DNA of 64,000 bases from Parietaria judaica (lineage: Eukaryota; Streptophyta; Magnoliopsida; Rosales; Urticaceae), in contig OX940860.1 in assembly GCA_954871525.1 (NCBI GenBank), positions 26,506,001-26,570,000 of the forward strand. Reading direction: 5' to 3'. A program made the position numbers and the translations under genes. The notes below the pieces were generated by a model, which did not search any database, was not told the origin of the DNA, and saw only the letters and a program-made list of their open reading frames with translations. Below, in pieces: positions 47,160-58,393 of the stretch (within the stretch, counting starts at the first letter, position 1; every line of letters starts with the position of its first letter).

Positions 47160-47753
47160 AGATGGAGCGGTTGTCGTCAGAGAGAGAGAGAAGATCGATG
47201 AAGAAGAGAGAGAGAGAGAGAGAGAGAGAGATAAAAGATCGATGAATAAAGATTCAAAACTGGTAATTAATTCCAAGATTTGTGCACAATTAGTTACAGC
47301 TTGATTTGTGCTGAAAATTTAATTTCTTTTTTAATTAATTACGAAAATTGTAATATAAAATGATTAATTAAAGGGTATTACAGGAATAAAAAATATTATT
47401 AAAATGCCACCTCATATTAATTGGCTCTACTTTACAAAATTAACCAAAGTTTGGCTATTTTGCTACAGTTTGGCTATTTGGAGCAATTTCTCTATTTATA
47501 AATACTATATTTTATTTAATATAGAATCTGATCGGAAGTTATCAGTTTTTTAAAACCTACAATTTTTCGATGGCCAACTAGTTTTCAATCAGTTAACCCC
47601 GATAATGAAAGGATTAAAAACCTCAATTATAAAAATCAAGAACATTTAAAAAAAAAAACAACTTATTGAGCTAAAATCCAACATTCTCAAATCGAGTTGC
47701 CAGATAAGTAAGAAGACATCCGAACCAAGACGGAAACACGTGCCGAAAGTGAC

Positions 47754-47890
47754 AGAGCATACTCTACTCTCTTCTGCAAATTTCTCTCTCCGAAAAGCAC
47801 CATTAAAGCATGACCAAGGTCCGCTATTAACAGCGCTTTTCAGAGAAGAAATTAGCACGAGATAGTAGAGATAGTAGAGTAGAGTAGAGA
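47754..47890. repeat. Long imperfect hairpin, copy B
   Basis: Arms at 47754-47801 and 47832-47890, loop 47802-47831. CTCTCCGAAAAGCACC pairs with the AGCGCTTTTCAGAG side. The 3' arm has an extra GATAGTAGA repeat. Confidence 0.65.
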
Positions 47891-49086
47891 TAGAGCGCCA
47901 TATAATGCTTGTGAATATTCTATCTGATTGTTTTCTTAGTAGTTCTAATGTAATTATTCATTATATATATATGCATGTGTTTCCTTTTTTACTTTGTGAT
48001 TCTTTAGCGAATTTTCTATTTAAATAATAAAAATGAAGTGAAATAAGATTTACACTGTTTTGTTGAAAACCAATTTTTATTCTGAATAGTATAATGTATA
48101 ATTATTGTTATTTAGTTGTTACTTCTTTTTGTTGCATTTTTTTAATTTTTATATCTAATCTCGTAACGCCGTTTTGGTATTTTAAGCACTGAAACAACTT
48201 CGAATATAATTATTCAGTATTTGAATATATATATATATATATATATTTGCATTTTTGTTTCCTTCATAAAAAGTAAGTAGTTACAAATATTAGTATATTA
48301 CGTAAATCACGGTAAAAAAAAAAAAAACAAATAAGTCAATAATTATGATTGTATGTAGATTTTTTTCTACCAGTTTTTCACAAAATCTGGAGTTTTCATT
48401 ATAACCCTATTTCTGTATCAAAATAATAATTATACCGTTATCTTATATAAAATTACCCTTATACCCTATATTTGTTTCAAAAATTTCATTTAAGACCCTT
48501 ATTTATTTAAAATTGCACTTGTAACTTATATTTATATAGTATATAAACATTATTATTATATAAAAAAAAAATCATCGGTAAACCACGAGTGAGCTCATTA
48601 CCCATCAATAACCCCGTAAAATGGTATTTAGAACCTTGTTTACATGTATAAAATGTAAATTATTTTAAGTCAAATCATAAACGGTATAAATTCTAAACTT
48701 TAAAATAATAAATATTCCCAACTGATCGCACGGTTCACAACAAAAGCGGGCTACAAATTTGTTAATTTATTCATTGTGAACATGATTTTTCAAATTTTCT
48801 TTTCTTTTCACCAAAAGTAATATTTTAACTACTATATTTTATTTTATATAGAATCACGGTTTCTAAAAACCTACAATTTTTCGATAGCCAAATGGTATTC
48901 ACTCAACTAACCCCAACAATTAAAGGATTAAAAACCTAAATATAATAAAGTTCAAGAACAATTAAAAAAGAAAAAAAAAAAAAGAAAGTAGATAATCTTA
49001 TTAAAATAAAATATGGTTTTCTCAAATCAAGTTGCTAGACTTAAGAAGAACTGCGAACCAAGTCGAAAGCACATCCCGAAAGCAAT

Positions 49087-49211
49087 AGAGCACACTCTAC
49101 TATCTTCTACCAATTTCTTTCTCCGAAAAGCACCATTGAAGCGTGATCAAGTTCGCCATAAGCTGCGCTTTTCAGAGAAGAAATTAGCAGGAGATAGTAG
49201 AGTAGAGAGAG
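49087..49211. repeat. Long imperfect hairpin, copy C
   Basis: Arms at 49087-49134 and 49162-49211. AATTTCTTTCTCCGAAAAGC pairs with GCGCTTTTCAGAGAAGAAATT, and the outer CACTCTACTATCTTCTACC pairs with the GCAGGAGATAGTAGAGTAG side. Confidence 0.7.
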
Positions 49212-49284
49212 CACCATAAGTTCTGAATATTAATAAACACATTACTACGTTTAGATTGCACTTTATCAAACGTATAGTTCTAAT

Positions 49285-50992
49285 TTCAAAAATAGCCAAT
49301 CAGAATGATGTGGCATTGAAAACCAATTTCTCCATACCGAAATTGCCCCTCAACCTATTAAAATTCGTTTTTTATTTTTAAATTAATTAAACTTTTAATT
49401 TATTATTAATTATGCATGTTTTTAGGGATAAATTTATACCAGATTTTGAAATTATACCTAAAAAGCCAGAGCTCTCTTCGATACCCATCTCTCTCTCTCT
49501 CCTTCGATCGCTCTGCCCATCTCTCTCTCCTGATCTCCTCAACCATGAAGACCAGGAAAGGCTCGGCTCCGAAGCCCCTAGGAGGAGTAAAGAAAGACAT
49601 CGCAAAGATCCCATCATCCTGGACAGTGAAGAGGGCTGTTTGGTTCGCGGGAAAATCCCGTCAATCGAACCCAAGCAACCGATCTCCATCTCTCTCCCCT
49701 CTCTCCAAGAAGAACATGGAACCAGTGAGCAAAAAAAAAAATCGGTTGGAAAATCTCAATTTTTAGGGATTTGGAGACGATCAAGAACATGTATATACTT
49801 TTTGGGGGATTTTTTGGGCCTCGGCTTCGGCGGCGATGGATTTGGAGAGCATCGAGTGCGTTTCTTCATCGGACGGGCATGAGGAAGACGAGATCCACAG
49901 TAGCACCCTGCACCTTCACCCACACCACCTTCACCTTCCTCATCCTCACCACCATCACCCGGAATTCTCGTCGTCGAATCCTCGATCCAATGCCGCCGCC
50001 AATTTCGCAGTGGCAGGTGCGAATGGCGCCGCGCTGGTCACGAGCGTCCGTGAATTGCTCGAATGCCCTCTCTGTACCAACTCCATGTACCCCCGATTCA
50101 TCAAGTTGGGGTTTCTTACCATAAATATTGGTTAGTTATTTTTGCTTCTGTATGTTCGCGTGTTCAATTCATAGTTAGGTTTTATAGGGAATTTGATGAA
50201 ATTTGATTTTTTTGGGAAAAATTGGGGTAAATATTCATGATCAATGGATTCAATTGAGTGGGATTAGCGATCTAAGAAATTTGGGGACTTGGATTAAAGG
50301 ATTATTTTATCTAAGAAATGAAGATTTGAAGGAAATGGTTCTCTTGAGAATATTCATTGACTCATTGTTCAACTGGGCGCAATTCGGGTTCCTCGGGGAC
50401 GTGGGGCGTGGCGTTGTCGTTGTCGTCGGACGAGTGAAAGGCGGCGGAGGACGAGGACGATCTCCGGGAGCGAGAAGGGAGGATCCTCGTGGGGGTGGCT
50501 ATGGCGGTGGTGGTCGATGAATTGGGTGGGTGGTGGGAAGAGAGTGGTGGTGGTGGAGGAAGATATCGTTTTCGGTTTTGTTGGGATTCGTGTAAATGTA
50601 TGTTAAATTGAATTGTTAATTTGGTTAATGTTTTTTAATTCAAATTGTTTTAAATTATTAATATGGTTAATTTGAATTAATGTTTGTTAAGAAATTTGAA
50701 TTTTTATTTTAAAAACTGAAAAACGTTTTTTATATTTAAATTTGAAATTTGATTTTTTTTTTTAATTTGGAATTCAAATATTTGTTTCCTAATAGAGTAT
50801 TTTATTAATTTTTTTAAAAAATTATAATAAATTCGTATTAATTATTAAAATAAATTTTAAATAATTTTTTTAATTTGAATTTTAATATTAATTATTATTA
50901 ATAATAAAGATAGATAAGTCATTTTATATCAATTAATGTGATTTATTGGCTATGGCACAATATTAACCAAACGGTGGCTATTTTGACAATTT
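49285..50992. mobile_element. Element carrying a SINAT first exon (Pack-type), borders approximate
   Basis: The ends TCAAAAATAGCCA (about 49285) and TGGCTATTTTGA (about 50973-50985) are inverted and resemble the ends of the SHMT-carrying element. Inside, on the plus strand, are a short frame starting at 49543 (MKTRKGSAPKPLGG, unidentified) and a SINAT exon with its flanking intron start, then GC-rich glycine/arginine-coding-like sequence near 50400-50520. No transposase. Confidence 0.55.
49836..50115 (+). pseudogene. SINAT-type E3 ubiquitin ligase, first-exon fragment
   Basis: Begins MDLESIECVSSSDGHEEDEI, followed by a His-rich stretch and then VRELLECPLCTNSMYP, the start of the RING finger of plant SEVEN-IN-ABSENTIA (SINAT) ligases. 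A one-base loss in the C run after TAC alters the following PIHQ residues. The similarity then stops at what is the exon 1 donor in SINAT genes (CAAGTTGGGG). Genomic DNA with intron was therefore captured. The RING finger is incomplete, so no ligase activity is expected. Confidence 0.85.
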
Positions 50993-51285
50993 TAAACGTT
51001 TGAGAAAGCTAGTTAGCTTAAGCTCCCTTGTTTTATTACTACTTCTTATATAATTATTCATGATTTTAATATATATATATATATATATGTGCATTTTTTT
51101 TCCTTTTTAATATTAAAAAGTAATTAGTTACACATGTTACCTAAATCACGGTATAGACCTATAGTAATTACTAGTAAGTTAAAAATATAATATAATTAAT
51201 TATTAAGGATATATATATATATATATATATTAATACTTTTAATATAAATATGAGTTTTGTTTCCTTTTTAATAATACGTTGTGAT

Positions 51286-52195
51286 CAAGGTTTTAAATAC
51301 CGCTTGCCGATTTCGTTTCGCATTTTTCGTTTTACGGAGATATCGCTTGCCGATGGGTATGCCGATGGAAAAAATGTAAAAAAAAGAAATACCGCATGCC
51401 GCATATACCGCACTTTTCGCATGGGCATACCGCATGCCGATGGGGTTTTCGACGGATATTCTGTAAAAAATATTTGAGTATTTAAGCAAAATATTTATAT
51501 AAGTTCAAAACTACATATTTAATAAATACAAGATATTTGTAACTTAAATATGTAGGTGACATGTATAATATTAAGTCACTTTATTAGTTGAAGAAGTGAA
51601 TAATATTAAGTCAAATTATTATGTGAAGTTAATATGTATGTTAATTAAGTGTGTAATATTAAGTGAATATGCATGTTAATTGTATATGTATGTTAACAAA
51701 TTTAATATTAGTTGAAGTGTATAATATTAAATGAATATGTATATTAAGCGTATATGTATGTTAGGTGAAGTTAATATGTATGTTAAGTGTATAATATTAT
51801 TTGAAGTGTATAATATTAAGTTAAATTATTAGGTGAAGTGTATGTGTATGTTAAGTGTGAAGGTGTGATATTAGTTGAATGAATAACAAAAAGTCCCACA
51901 TTGATAGATGACAAGAGTTTAGTGATGTTTATATACCAAATATTAGGGATAAGGGCTTGGGCCCTTTGGGTCATAGGATTTTGTGGATGGGGGAGGACTC
52001 ACACAAATGTTACACCACGCGCGCGCCGCCGCCGAACACTAAAAAACGAAAAAAGATTTTCCACACCCGTGCCCATGCGAATTTCGCGAAATTTGTTAAA
52101 AAGAAAGAGAAACGACAGGGTTTTCGAACCGCAAACCCTCGAAAAACGAAATTCGAGCGAATTTCGCACCGAATTTCCCGAAATTTAAAACCTTG
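51286..52195. mobile_element. Non-autonomous hAT-like element, complete
   Basis: Perfect 13-bp terminal inverted repeats (CAAGGTTTTAAAT at 51286-51298 and its complement at 52183-52195) are flanked by a perfect 8-bp target duplication, GTTGTGAT (51278-51285 and 52196-52203). The 8-bp duplication is the hAT superfamily hallmark. The interior has degenerate repeats of TATGTATGTTAAGTG and an snRNA-promoter-like motif pair (51893-51935). No transposase. Confidence 0.92.
51893..51935 (+). promoter_or_regulatory. USE-TATA pair with Pol III (U6-type) spacing
   Basis: GTCCCACATTG (51893-51903) differs by one base from the plant snRNA upstream sequence element RTCCCACATCG. TTTATATA (51928-51935) follows after 24 nt. 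In plant snRNA genes this shorter spacing specifies Pol III, and about 34 nt specifies Pol II. No known snRNA follows at the expected +1. Confidence 0.5.
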
Positions 52196-52310
52196 GTTGT
52201 GATACGGTATTGGTATTTTCGCTGCTATGGTTATTATATAAGTATAATATAATTACTTTTTTTAAGGGGAATATTGTCATTTAGTTGTAATTATAATTTA
52301 TTATTATTAC

Positions 52311-52356
<46 letters not shown>
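52311..52356. repeat. (ATT)n microsatellite
   Basis: An uninterrupted ATT trinucleotide tract of about 15 units. Confidence 0.95.
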
Positions 52357-52718
52357 GCATTTTCTTAATTTATCAAATAATGCGCCCGCATTTTGGTAGC
52401 ATAAACGTAACAGATTTAAGCATAAATTTTTTCTACATAATTATATATTTTGTAAACCCTTCTTAATACATAGGTATATATGCATATTTTTTATTTAATA
52501 TAGTATCTGATCGACGATAAGGTTTCCGTTTAAGAACCTACAATTTTTTGATGGGAAAATGGTATTCTGTCAACTAACCTGTGAAAAGATTAAAAACCTC
52601 AACAATGAAAATCGAGAACATTCTTAAAAAAAGAAAAAAAATAATAAACATCTTATTAAACAAAGATCATGGTCAAATCAAGTTGCGAACCAAGTCGGAA
52701 ACACATGTCGAAAGCGAT

Positions 52719-52843
52719 AGAGCATACTCTACTCTATTTTGCCAATTTCTCTCTCCGAAAAGCACCATTGAAGCATGATCAAGGTCCGCCCTTAACGGCG
52801 CTTTTCAGAAAATTGAAATTAGCAAGAGATAGTAGAACATAGG
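52719..52843. repeat. Long imperfect hairpin, copy D
   Basis: Arms at 52719-52766 and 52797-52843, loop 52767-52796. CCGAAAAGCACC pairs with the GGCGCTTTTCAG side, and ACTCTACTCTATTTTGCCAATT pairs less well with AAATTAGCAAGAGATAGTAGA. Confidence 0.6.
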
Positions 52844-53132
52844 CTCTGAATATTCTACGTGGTTGTTATAATACTAGTTCTAATAAAATTATTCATTATT
52901 TATTATATATATATGCATGTTTCCTTTTTAATAAGTAAGTAGTTACACATATTAATCAAATCACGTTATAGTAATAATAGCTAATAAGTCAATAAACACG
53001 ATGGTATGTAGTATACTTATTCATTATTTTAAATTTTAATATATATATATATGTGTGTGTGCATTTTTCTTCGTTTTTAATAAGTAAGTATAGTTACACA
53101 TTATACTATATAACTATAATGAGGTGCAATTT

Positions 53133-53151
53133 CACTGTAGAGTCTACAGTG
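53133..53151. repeat. Perfect 19-bp palindrome
   Basis: CACTGTAGA, one central G, then TCTACAGTG. It lies at the right edge of the repeat array, just before the UTR-like region. Confidence 0.8.
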
Positions 53152-53299
53152 TTAACTTACCCAATCAACAAGCTACAGATGCTGCTCACTGCTCAGAACA
53201 TGTGGCATGTAAATTTTTTGTTTTTGCTTTAATTTCTTCATTAGTTTAGATTTCTTTCTTCCTGATTGATCTAGGCTCTTTTTTTCCTTCTTAGTTTAT

Positions 53300-53574
53300 A
53301 TCGACTCATTTCTTCACGTTCAGGATCTCTCTTTCTCTCTCTCTATCTCTGTCTCGGCGAACTTCGATCGACGCCGATAGTAGCGTGTGACTCAGCCGTT
53401 GAGGTTGGCTGAAACAGAAATCTCAGATCATTAGACCAGTACGCAAGGTTGCTCTCTCTCTAAGCCTCAACCCCAAGTTTCCCAGCTCTAGCCCTCTCTC
53501 TCACTCTCCAAATCCCTAATCGCTCGCCGTTGCTGCTTCAATCCGCCGACTCTCTGACCGGATTCGATCCGCCT
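53300..53574 (+). other. 5'-UTR-like exon of an unidentified transcript
   Basis: CT-rich, GC-richer sequence of the kind found in plant leaders, ending at CCGCCTG|GTGAGC, a good splice donor. From about 53465 one frame is open to the donor and joins in frame to the exon-like block at 54654, giving DPP|VEQVDSVL, but there is no ATG in it. It could be the first exon of a host gene or a captured promoter fragment. Confidence 0.35.
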
Positions 53575-54653
53575 GGTGAGCTTTTCTTCTTCTTCCTTCT
53601 CTGCGTTGAAATTGATTGGGAGCTTTCAGCTCTGCTTTGGCTCTCATTAGTGTTGTTTCGTTTAGGAGCTGTTTGCATGTTCGTTCTTGGCGAGGTCTTG
53701 AACCTTTCCTTCCATGGCTGTGTGCTTGGCATTAGCTTATTGTTGACCTTGATGCCGACTTAGTCTGGAAACCGAAGAGGTTTCTATGGTACGGGATCAA
53801 AATGCATTGGTGATGAGATGGGCTATGTGTGATCTCTGGGTCATCGTCTTAGTTACATATAGTCTTACTTCTCTGGCACCACTGATTTCATGTTGTTGTC
53901 AGTGATGAGATGGGTAAAGTGTGTAATTTTGTTTCTTGAATTCTCTAATTTGAATGCAAAGAGTGTGTAGTTCTTAAGGCTAATTTCCGTCACGTAGTAT
54001 TATCTGTTCTTTTGCATCATACCGAGTTTGTAGAGTATTTCTTATGCGGTCAACATCCTATCGTTGCGCTTTTCTGATGATTGTGATCTATGAGTTGGGT
54101 TGCTATTATACCTCTATTTGAAAATAATCAAAAGCTTTTTTAAATCTTTTATTGACTGATTGCAATATCTTCTGATTTCTGGTCCAGTTGGATCCTTCTC
54201 ATTTATAGGTTGTGTCGATGATCGAACAAACGTATATGTACATGCATTCGTAACAGTATACAAGAATATTCTAAAATGAGTCTCCCTATTGCTTCTGATG
54301 TCTTATAAGAACTCTGTGCACGAATGAATTGGTTAGATGTCACTGTATTGAAAAAAGCCGTGGAAAATCCCATATGCAGAAAATCAACTTCTATGGGCAT
54401 CTTTTATACTTTGTAATGGTGCATCTAAGACTTGAATGAGAGATGAAAGAAGATTGCGGTATAGGTGTTGAATGAAACCGAAATGTAAAGTGAAACCTCG
54501 AGTATATTCGTACGATAGAGGGCATAGATTTTACAACGAAAAACCGATATGTAAAATGAAACCAAAAGTACTAAGATAGTTAATTTAGAAAGAATACTAT
54601 AATATCATACGAACTTGATGCAAACGTTCTTTGCCTTTTGATCATTTGAACAG

Positions 54654-54759
54654 TTGAGCAAGTCGATTCGGTGCTTATTGCGGTTGTGCGGAAGTCAGTG
54701 GAATTCGTTGTGTGGTACTTGGAGAAGATAGAGTACAGCGCGACGACCTAAGTGTTCAG
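54654..54759 (+). repeat. Triplicated exon-like block, copy 1
   Basis: A 106-nt block between a TTGAACAG acceptor and a TTCAG|GTTTGT donor. One frame reads VEQVDSVLIAVVRKSVEF, then VVWYLEKIEYSATT and a stop 11 nt before the donor. The protein family is not recognised. Flanks on both sides are also shared with copy 2, so the duplicated unit is larger (period about 1692 bp). Confidence 0.55.
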
Positions 54760-55016
54760 GTTTGTTACTTTGTTTAGCAACTTATAGCGCTTCGTGAATG
54801 TCGTAGTTAATTTGTAAAATGTGTTATGTTGACTGTTAGTGAATATTTATAGAAAATGCATCTTTCTTTGATTCATGTTGAATATTAGTAAGCAGGCATA
54901 TGATGTGTTAAAAGAAATTTCCGGTAGTAATTTATGTTGTGTATTTGTTTATGATTGCTAGATTGAAAACATGGCTAAAATATAACGACAGTGCGTAAGT
55001 TCAATCGGAGTTTTAA

Positions 55017-55572
55017 CACCCTCATTAGTGTCATATTACTAAAGTTTGATGTTAAAACACTGATACTGGTGTTGTATCCCTGATGTCAGTGTTTATTTTG
55101 ATTGAAGTTTGTTTAACATACAATCTTTATATTTTGATCACACTTTCGTAATACTTTTTATTGAAATTGTATAATTTCACACTCTTAATCTTAAGGATAC
55201 AAATACATCTACAACATCTTTGGTTTAAAGAGATTTTTTTAAAAAAAATAATAAAAATAGAATTGCCAAAAATTGATGTAACTATTTTTTTTTTGCTAAC
55301 ATTGATTCTACAAAAAGAGTAATATTGATTTCTTATTTCGTTGACGACAACTGATTTTACTTTCATTGTTTTTTATTTAAAGTAAGTGTATATATATACA
55401 TCATGATATGTTACATATGTGTGTCCAACTATATACACCCTCATCTGTGTCATATTACTAAAGTTTGATGTTAAAACACTGATATTGGTGTTGTAACACT
55501 GATGTCAGTGTTTATTTTAATTGAAGTTTGTTTAACATACAATCTTTATATTTTGATCACAGTTTCGTAATA
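55017..55572. repeat. 137-bp direct repeat, two copies 419 bp apart
   Basis: 55017-55153 and 55436-55572 are nearly identical (CACCCTCAT...GTTTAACATACAATC...TTTCGTAAT). Copy 2 contains the perfect inverted repeat AACACTGA-TG-TCAGTGTT (55495-55512). Non-coding. Confidence 0.9.
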
Positions 55573-56345
55573 TTTTGCTCATCCGACGACCTTACTCAAA
55601 ATCAAAGGTAAGCTTTTGATTCTTCTATACTTGCAATTAAACCAGGTTTTATATAATCTGATTTGGGCTTTTGAGAGTGAGAGTCAGATGGGCAATTCGG
55701 GGTGTGAATTATGGTCGCTTGACTGAGAAATCAAAATTAGGTCTTGAAATGGTGTTTACAGAGAGTGAGCGACTGTGGCTATTGCTTTGATTTACCAGAG
55801 GAATCTTCATGTGAAATCGATTTCGTCACCTGAATTGAGCTTCGATTGATTAGATAGATGGAGCTTGGATTAATGGCTGATCTTTGATATGCTTTTCAAG
55901 AAGTGTGTAGGCTTTTAGATTATTTTCTGAATTCTAGGATTGATGGATGAGAATCGAAATCCATTTTACAGAGCAATTGTCTAAGGATTTCAGTGGGACC
56001 CTTTATCATGCTAAGAAAATTTTGTGTTTTATTAATAGGGAGGGATAATTGCGGCAGAAGTATTTAAGTTTATTCAAGTTTGTGCATCATGATCTTAGGT
56101 TTTTAATTGCCCGGAAGAAGTATCCAAAGTGGTGACATTTGCGTTCTTAAACTTTGTTTCGTTCATGTTATTGTAGTGTAAGTCTCATATGAAAGTCTTT
56201 AATATAGAAATATCAAAGTATGAAATTAGAAGAAAAAAGATTGTTAATTTGAGTTATATATGCGTAAAAAACTTCAGCATTAATGGAGATAGAGATTGTT
56301 AATTTATTCATGCAAACGTTCTTTGCCTTTTGATCATTTAAACAG

Positions 56346-56451
56346 TTGAGCAAGTCGATTCGGTGCTTCTTGCGGTTGTGCGGAAGTCGGTTGAATTCGT
56401 TGCGTGTTACTTAGAGAAGATTGAATACGGCGTGACGACCTAAGTGTTCAG
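56346..56451 (+). repeat. Triplicated exon-like block, copy 2
   Basis: Same 106-nt length, acceptor and donor as copy 1. Reads VEQVDSVLLAVVRKSVEF, then VACYLEKIEYGVTT and a stop at the same place. About 10 base differences from copy 1 in the coding part, six of them at third positions. Confidence 0.55.
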
Positions 56452-58287
56452 GTTTGTTACTTTTTTTGCAACTTATAGCGCTTCATAAATGCCGTAGTTA
56501 ATTTGTAAAATGTGTTATGTTGACTTTTAGTGAATTTTTATGACGATTGAAACGATAATTATTCATTAAACTGAATTTTGATATCAAGTTGTAAATATTT
56601 ACGACTGGAGGCAAATGAATCTCATATGTTTCACTTTCTTTCTCTGTTTTGCTCTACCTTAAATTTATCAGTTACTTAAATTTATATGACATGTTATTAT
56701 AAGCGTCTTTGTTGTTCTCTATGTATATGTTTATGTGAGATTGTTACCTTCATATTCTTTGCTTGAATTGTTGAGTGTTTGAAGTCAATTTACATTGTTT
56801 TATTATTATTAATTAGATGAAAACATGACAAAGAGTGTTATTTTGTGATTTTGGAACCGATGAAACTATCCTGCTTGATAAAATCCCTCAATGAAATATA
56901 ACCATTTTAGTAATCAATTTTCTCTTGCTATAGACACAATTGTTTGCTTAATTGGGATATAATCTCACTTTAATATACAAAATAGTAGAAAATAAATAAA
57001 ACGATATAAACAACGAATATCATTTTTTCACCAATCTTTTCCGTAATGTATTTTTCTTATTTAAAATGAAAATTCAACGAATGACAGTTGATTGTAAATA
57101 TCGCAGAGCATTTAATATTTCAGTATATCTCATGCTTCACTACAACAAGGCAAAATACCGAGCTCTGCTCTTTTTCTTAGGCATCAATTAGTGGCCTTCT
57201 CGAAAATTATATACAAAAAAGAGTTTCTTGAGGAATTATTTTTCTTCTTCTTAAAACTGAATTTTCACGACACATGTATATATTCATAGTTTAATCATGC
57301 TTATTAAGTTAATCAATTATGTCATTATGTTTTGTTGTTTAAATATATTATATTAGTTATTTAATTATGTTGGAAAATGTTTTACAGTTTGGGGTATATA
57401 AGGTTCAGAGTTTTGGGACAGGGCCATTCAATAATATTTTTTTTCCATTTAAGAGACTATGAACATATTTAAATTACTAAATTACTTTGGGAGGGAGAGG
57501 GCGTGAGATTGAGAGGAGAGGAAGGAGGCAGGTCAGAGTATATTAGGGTTTAAGTTTAATATAGTTTGTTAAAATAGCCTTTGAAAAATCCCAAAACTTT
57601 ATAAAACTAGCCAAAAAGAAACTATATGTTAAAGAACTTTAGACAAATCAAGTTAAGATCAGTTTAGAACGTTCGCCATTTGCATAGACAATTTCTTCTC
57701 TCTTTTGCACTCGATTGAGCAAATATCGTCACATATTTTTCTGATTTGATCTTCTCTTCGATTCTTTGAGTTTGAGTTTTCTATGTTTGTAACTGTTAGT
57801 TTTAAGAGCAAACTTACAACTTTGTTCATGGCTGCGTAATTTGAAAATTACATTGCTTACTTTTTAACAATAAATTCGATTCTATATTTTGGGATCAATA
57901 GTACTGGAATCTAATGAGCTTATGTTCAAAATCTTCAATAAACAATTTGTAAAAGCATTTGATTTCATTTTTTTGGAATCTCTGGTGATAAAACACTATT
58001 TTATTGATGGTTTAACCAAGGATATACAATGTAGAAGAATTTTGTTTTACAGATGCAACACCTGTTGTGCGTCTAAGCCATTGGCTCGCTTTTCCCTATT
58101 TTGCCCTCTTTCTTTTTTTATTATATTATTCAAATATATATATATATATATGCAAGTTCTACTTTGATGTTATTCAGTACTTATAAGAAAAGAAAAGGCC
58201 TCATTTTCTTTCCCTTTCATTTTTACTGTAATTTTTCTTCTTCACTTTTTATTAAATGCGAATTCATTTATTTTATACATACCTTAT
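56452..58287. other. Intergenic or intronic DNA, no gene seen
   Basis: AT-rich DNA between exon-like blocks 2 and 3. Contains AAAACTAGCCAAAAAG near 57605, similar to element ends at 46.1 kb, but no paired end. A TA run at 58136-58152. Confidence 0.45.
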
Positions 58288-58379
58288 GATCCTTTGATCT
58301 TTATCATATATATAATTATGTAATGTGCCTTTTGATCCTTTGATCTTTATCATCTATATAATTATGTAATGTGCCTTTT
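58288..58379. repeat. 46-bp tandem repeat
   Basis: Two copies of GATCCTTTGATCTTTATCAT...TAATGTGCC (58288 and 58334), with a third partial start at 58380 that runs into the acceptor of exon-like block 3. Confidence 0.9.
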
Positions 58380-58393
58380 GATCCTTTGAACAG

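Larger units (their letters stand above)
46088..47510. mobile_element. TIR element carrying an SHMT fragment (Pack-type)
   Basis: A perfect 34-bp inverted repeat (46127-46160 and 47431-47464) lies within longer similar ends that both repeat AAATAGCCAAAC. The interior holds a captured serine hydroxymethyltransferase fragment on the minus strand, a 21-bp tandem repeat (46400-46528) and a 49-bp duplication (47075-47159). There is no transposase. The related element at 49285-50992 shares the AAAATAGCCA end. The target duplication was not resolved. Confidence 0.8.
45160..53110. repeat. Tandem array of a ~1-kb unit, split by insertions
   Basis: The same flanking sequence recurs near 45570, 47960, 48230, 51070, 51225, 52905 and 53040: a TA run, then GCATGTTTCCTTTTTAATA, then AGTTACAC...AAATCACGGTA...AATAAGTCAATAA. 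A second conserved part (TTTTTCGATGGCCAA...AAAGGATTAAAAACCTCAA) and a long hairpin recur at 45.4, 47.8, 49.1 and 52.8 kb. Three transposon insertions (46088-47510, 49285-50992 and 51286-52195) separate the copies. No protein is encoded by the unit. Confidence 0.75.

Noticed and set aside
47010..47304. Short plus-strand frames rich in Val/Gly/Arg
   Set aside because: They come from a 49-bp duplication and a GA microsatellite inside a transposon.
51893..51935. A true U6 or other snRNA gene
   Set aside because: The promoter-like pair is present, but the sequence downstream of the TATA box does not resemble U6, U3 or any snRNA I know.
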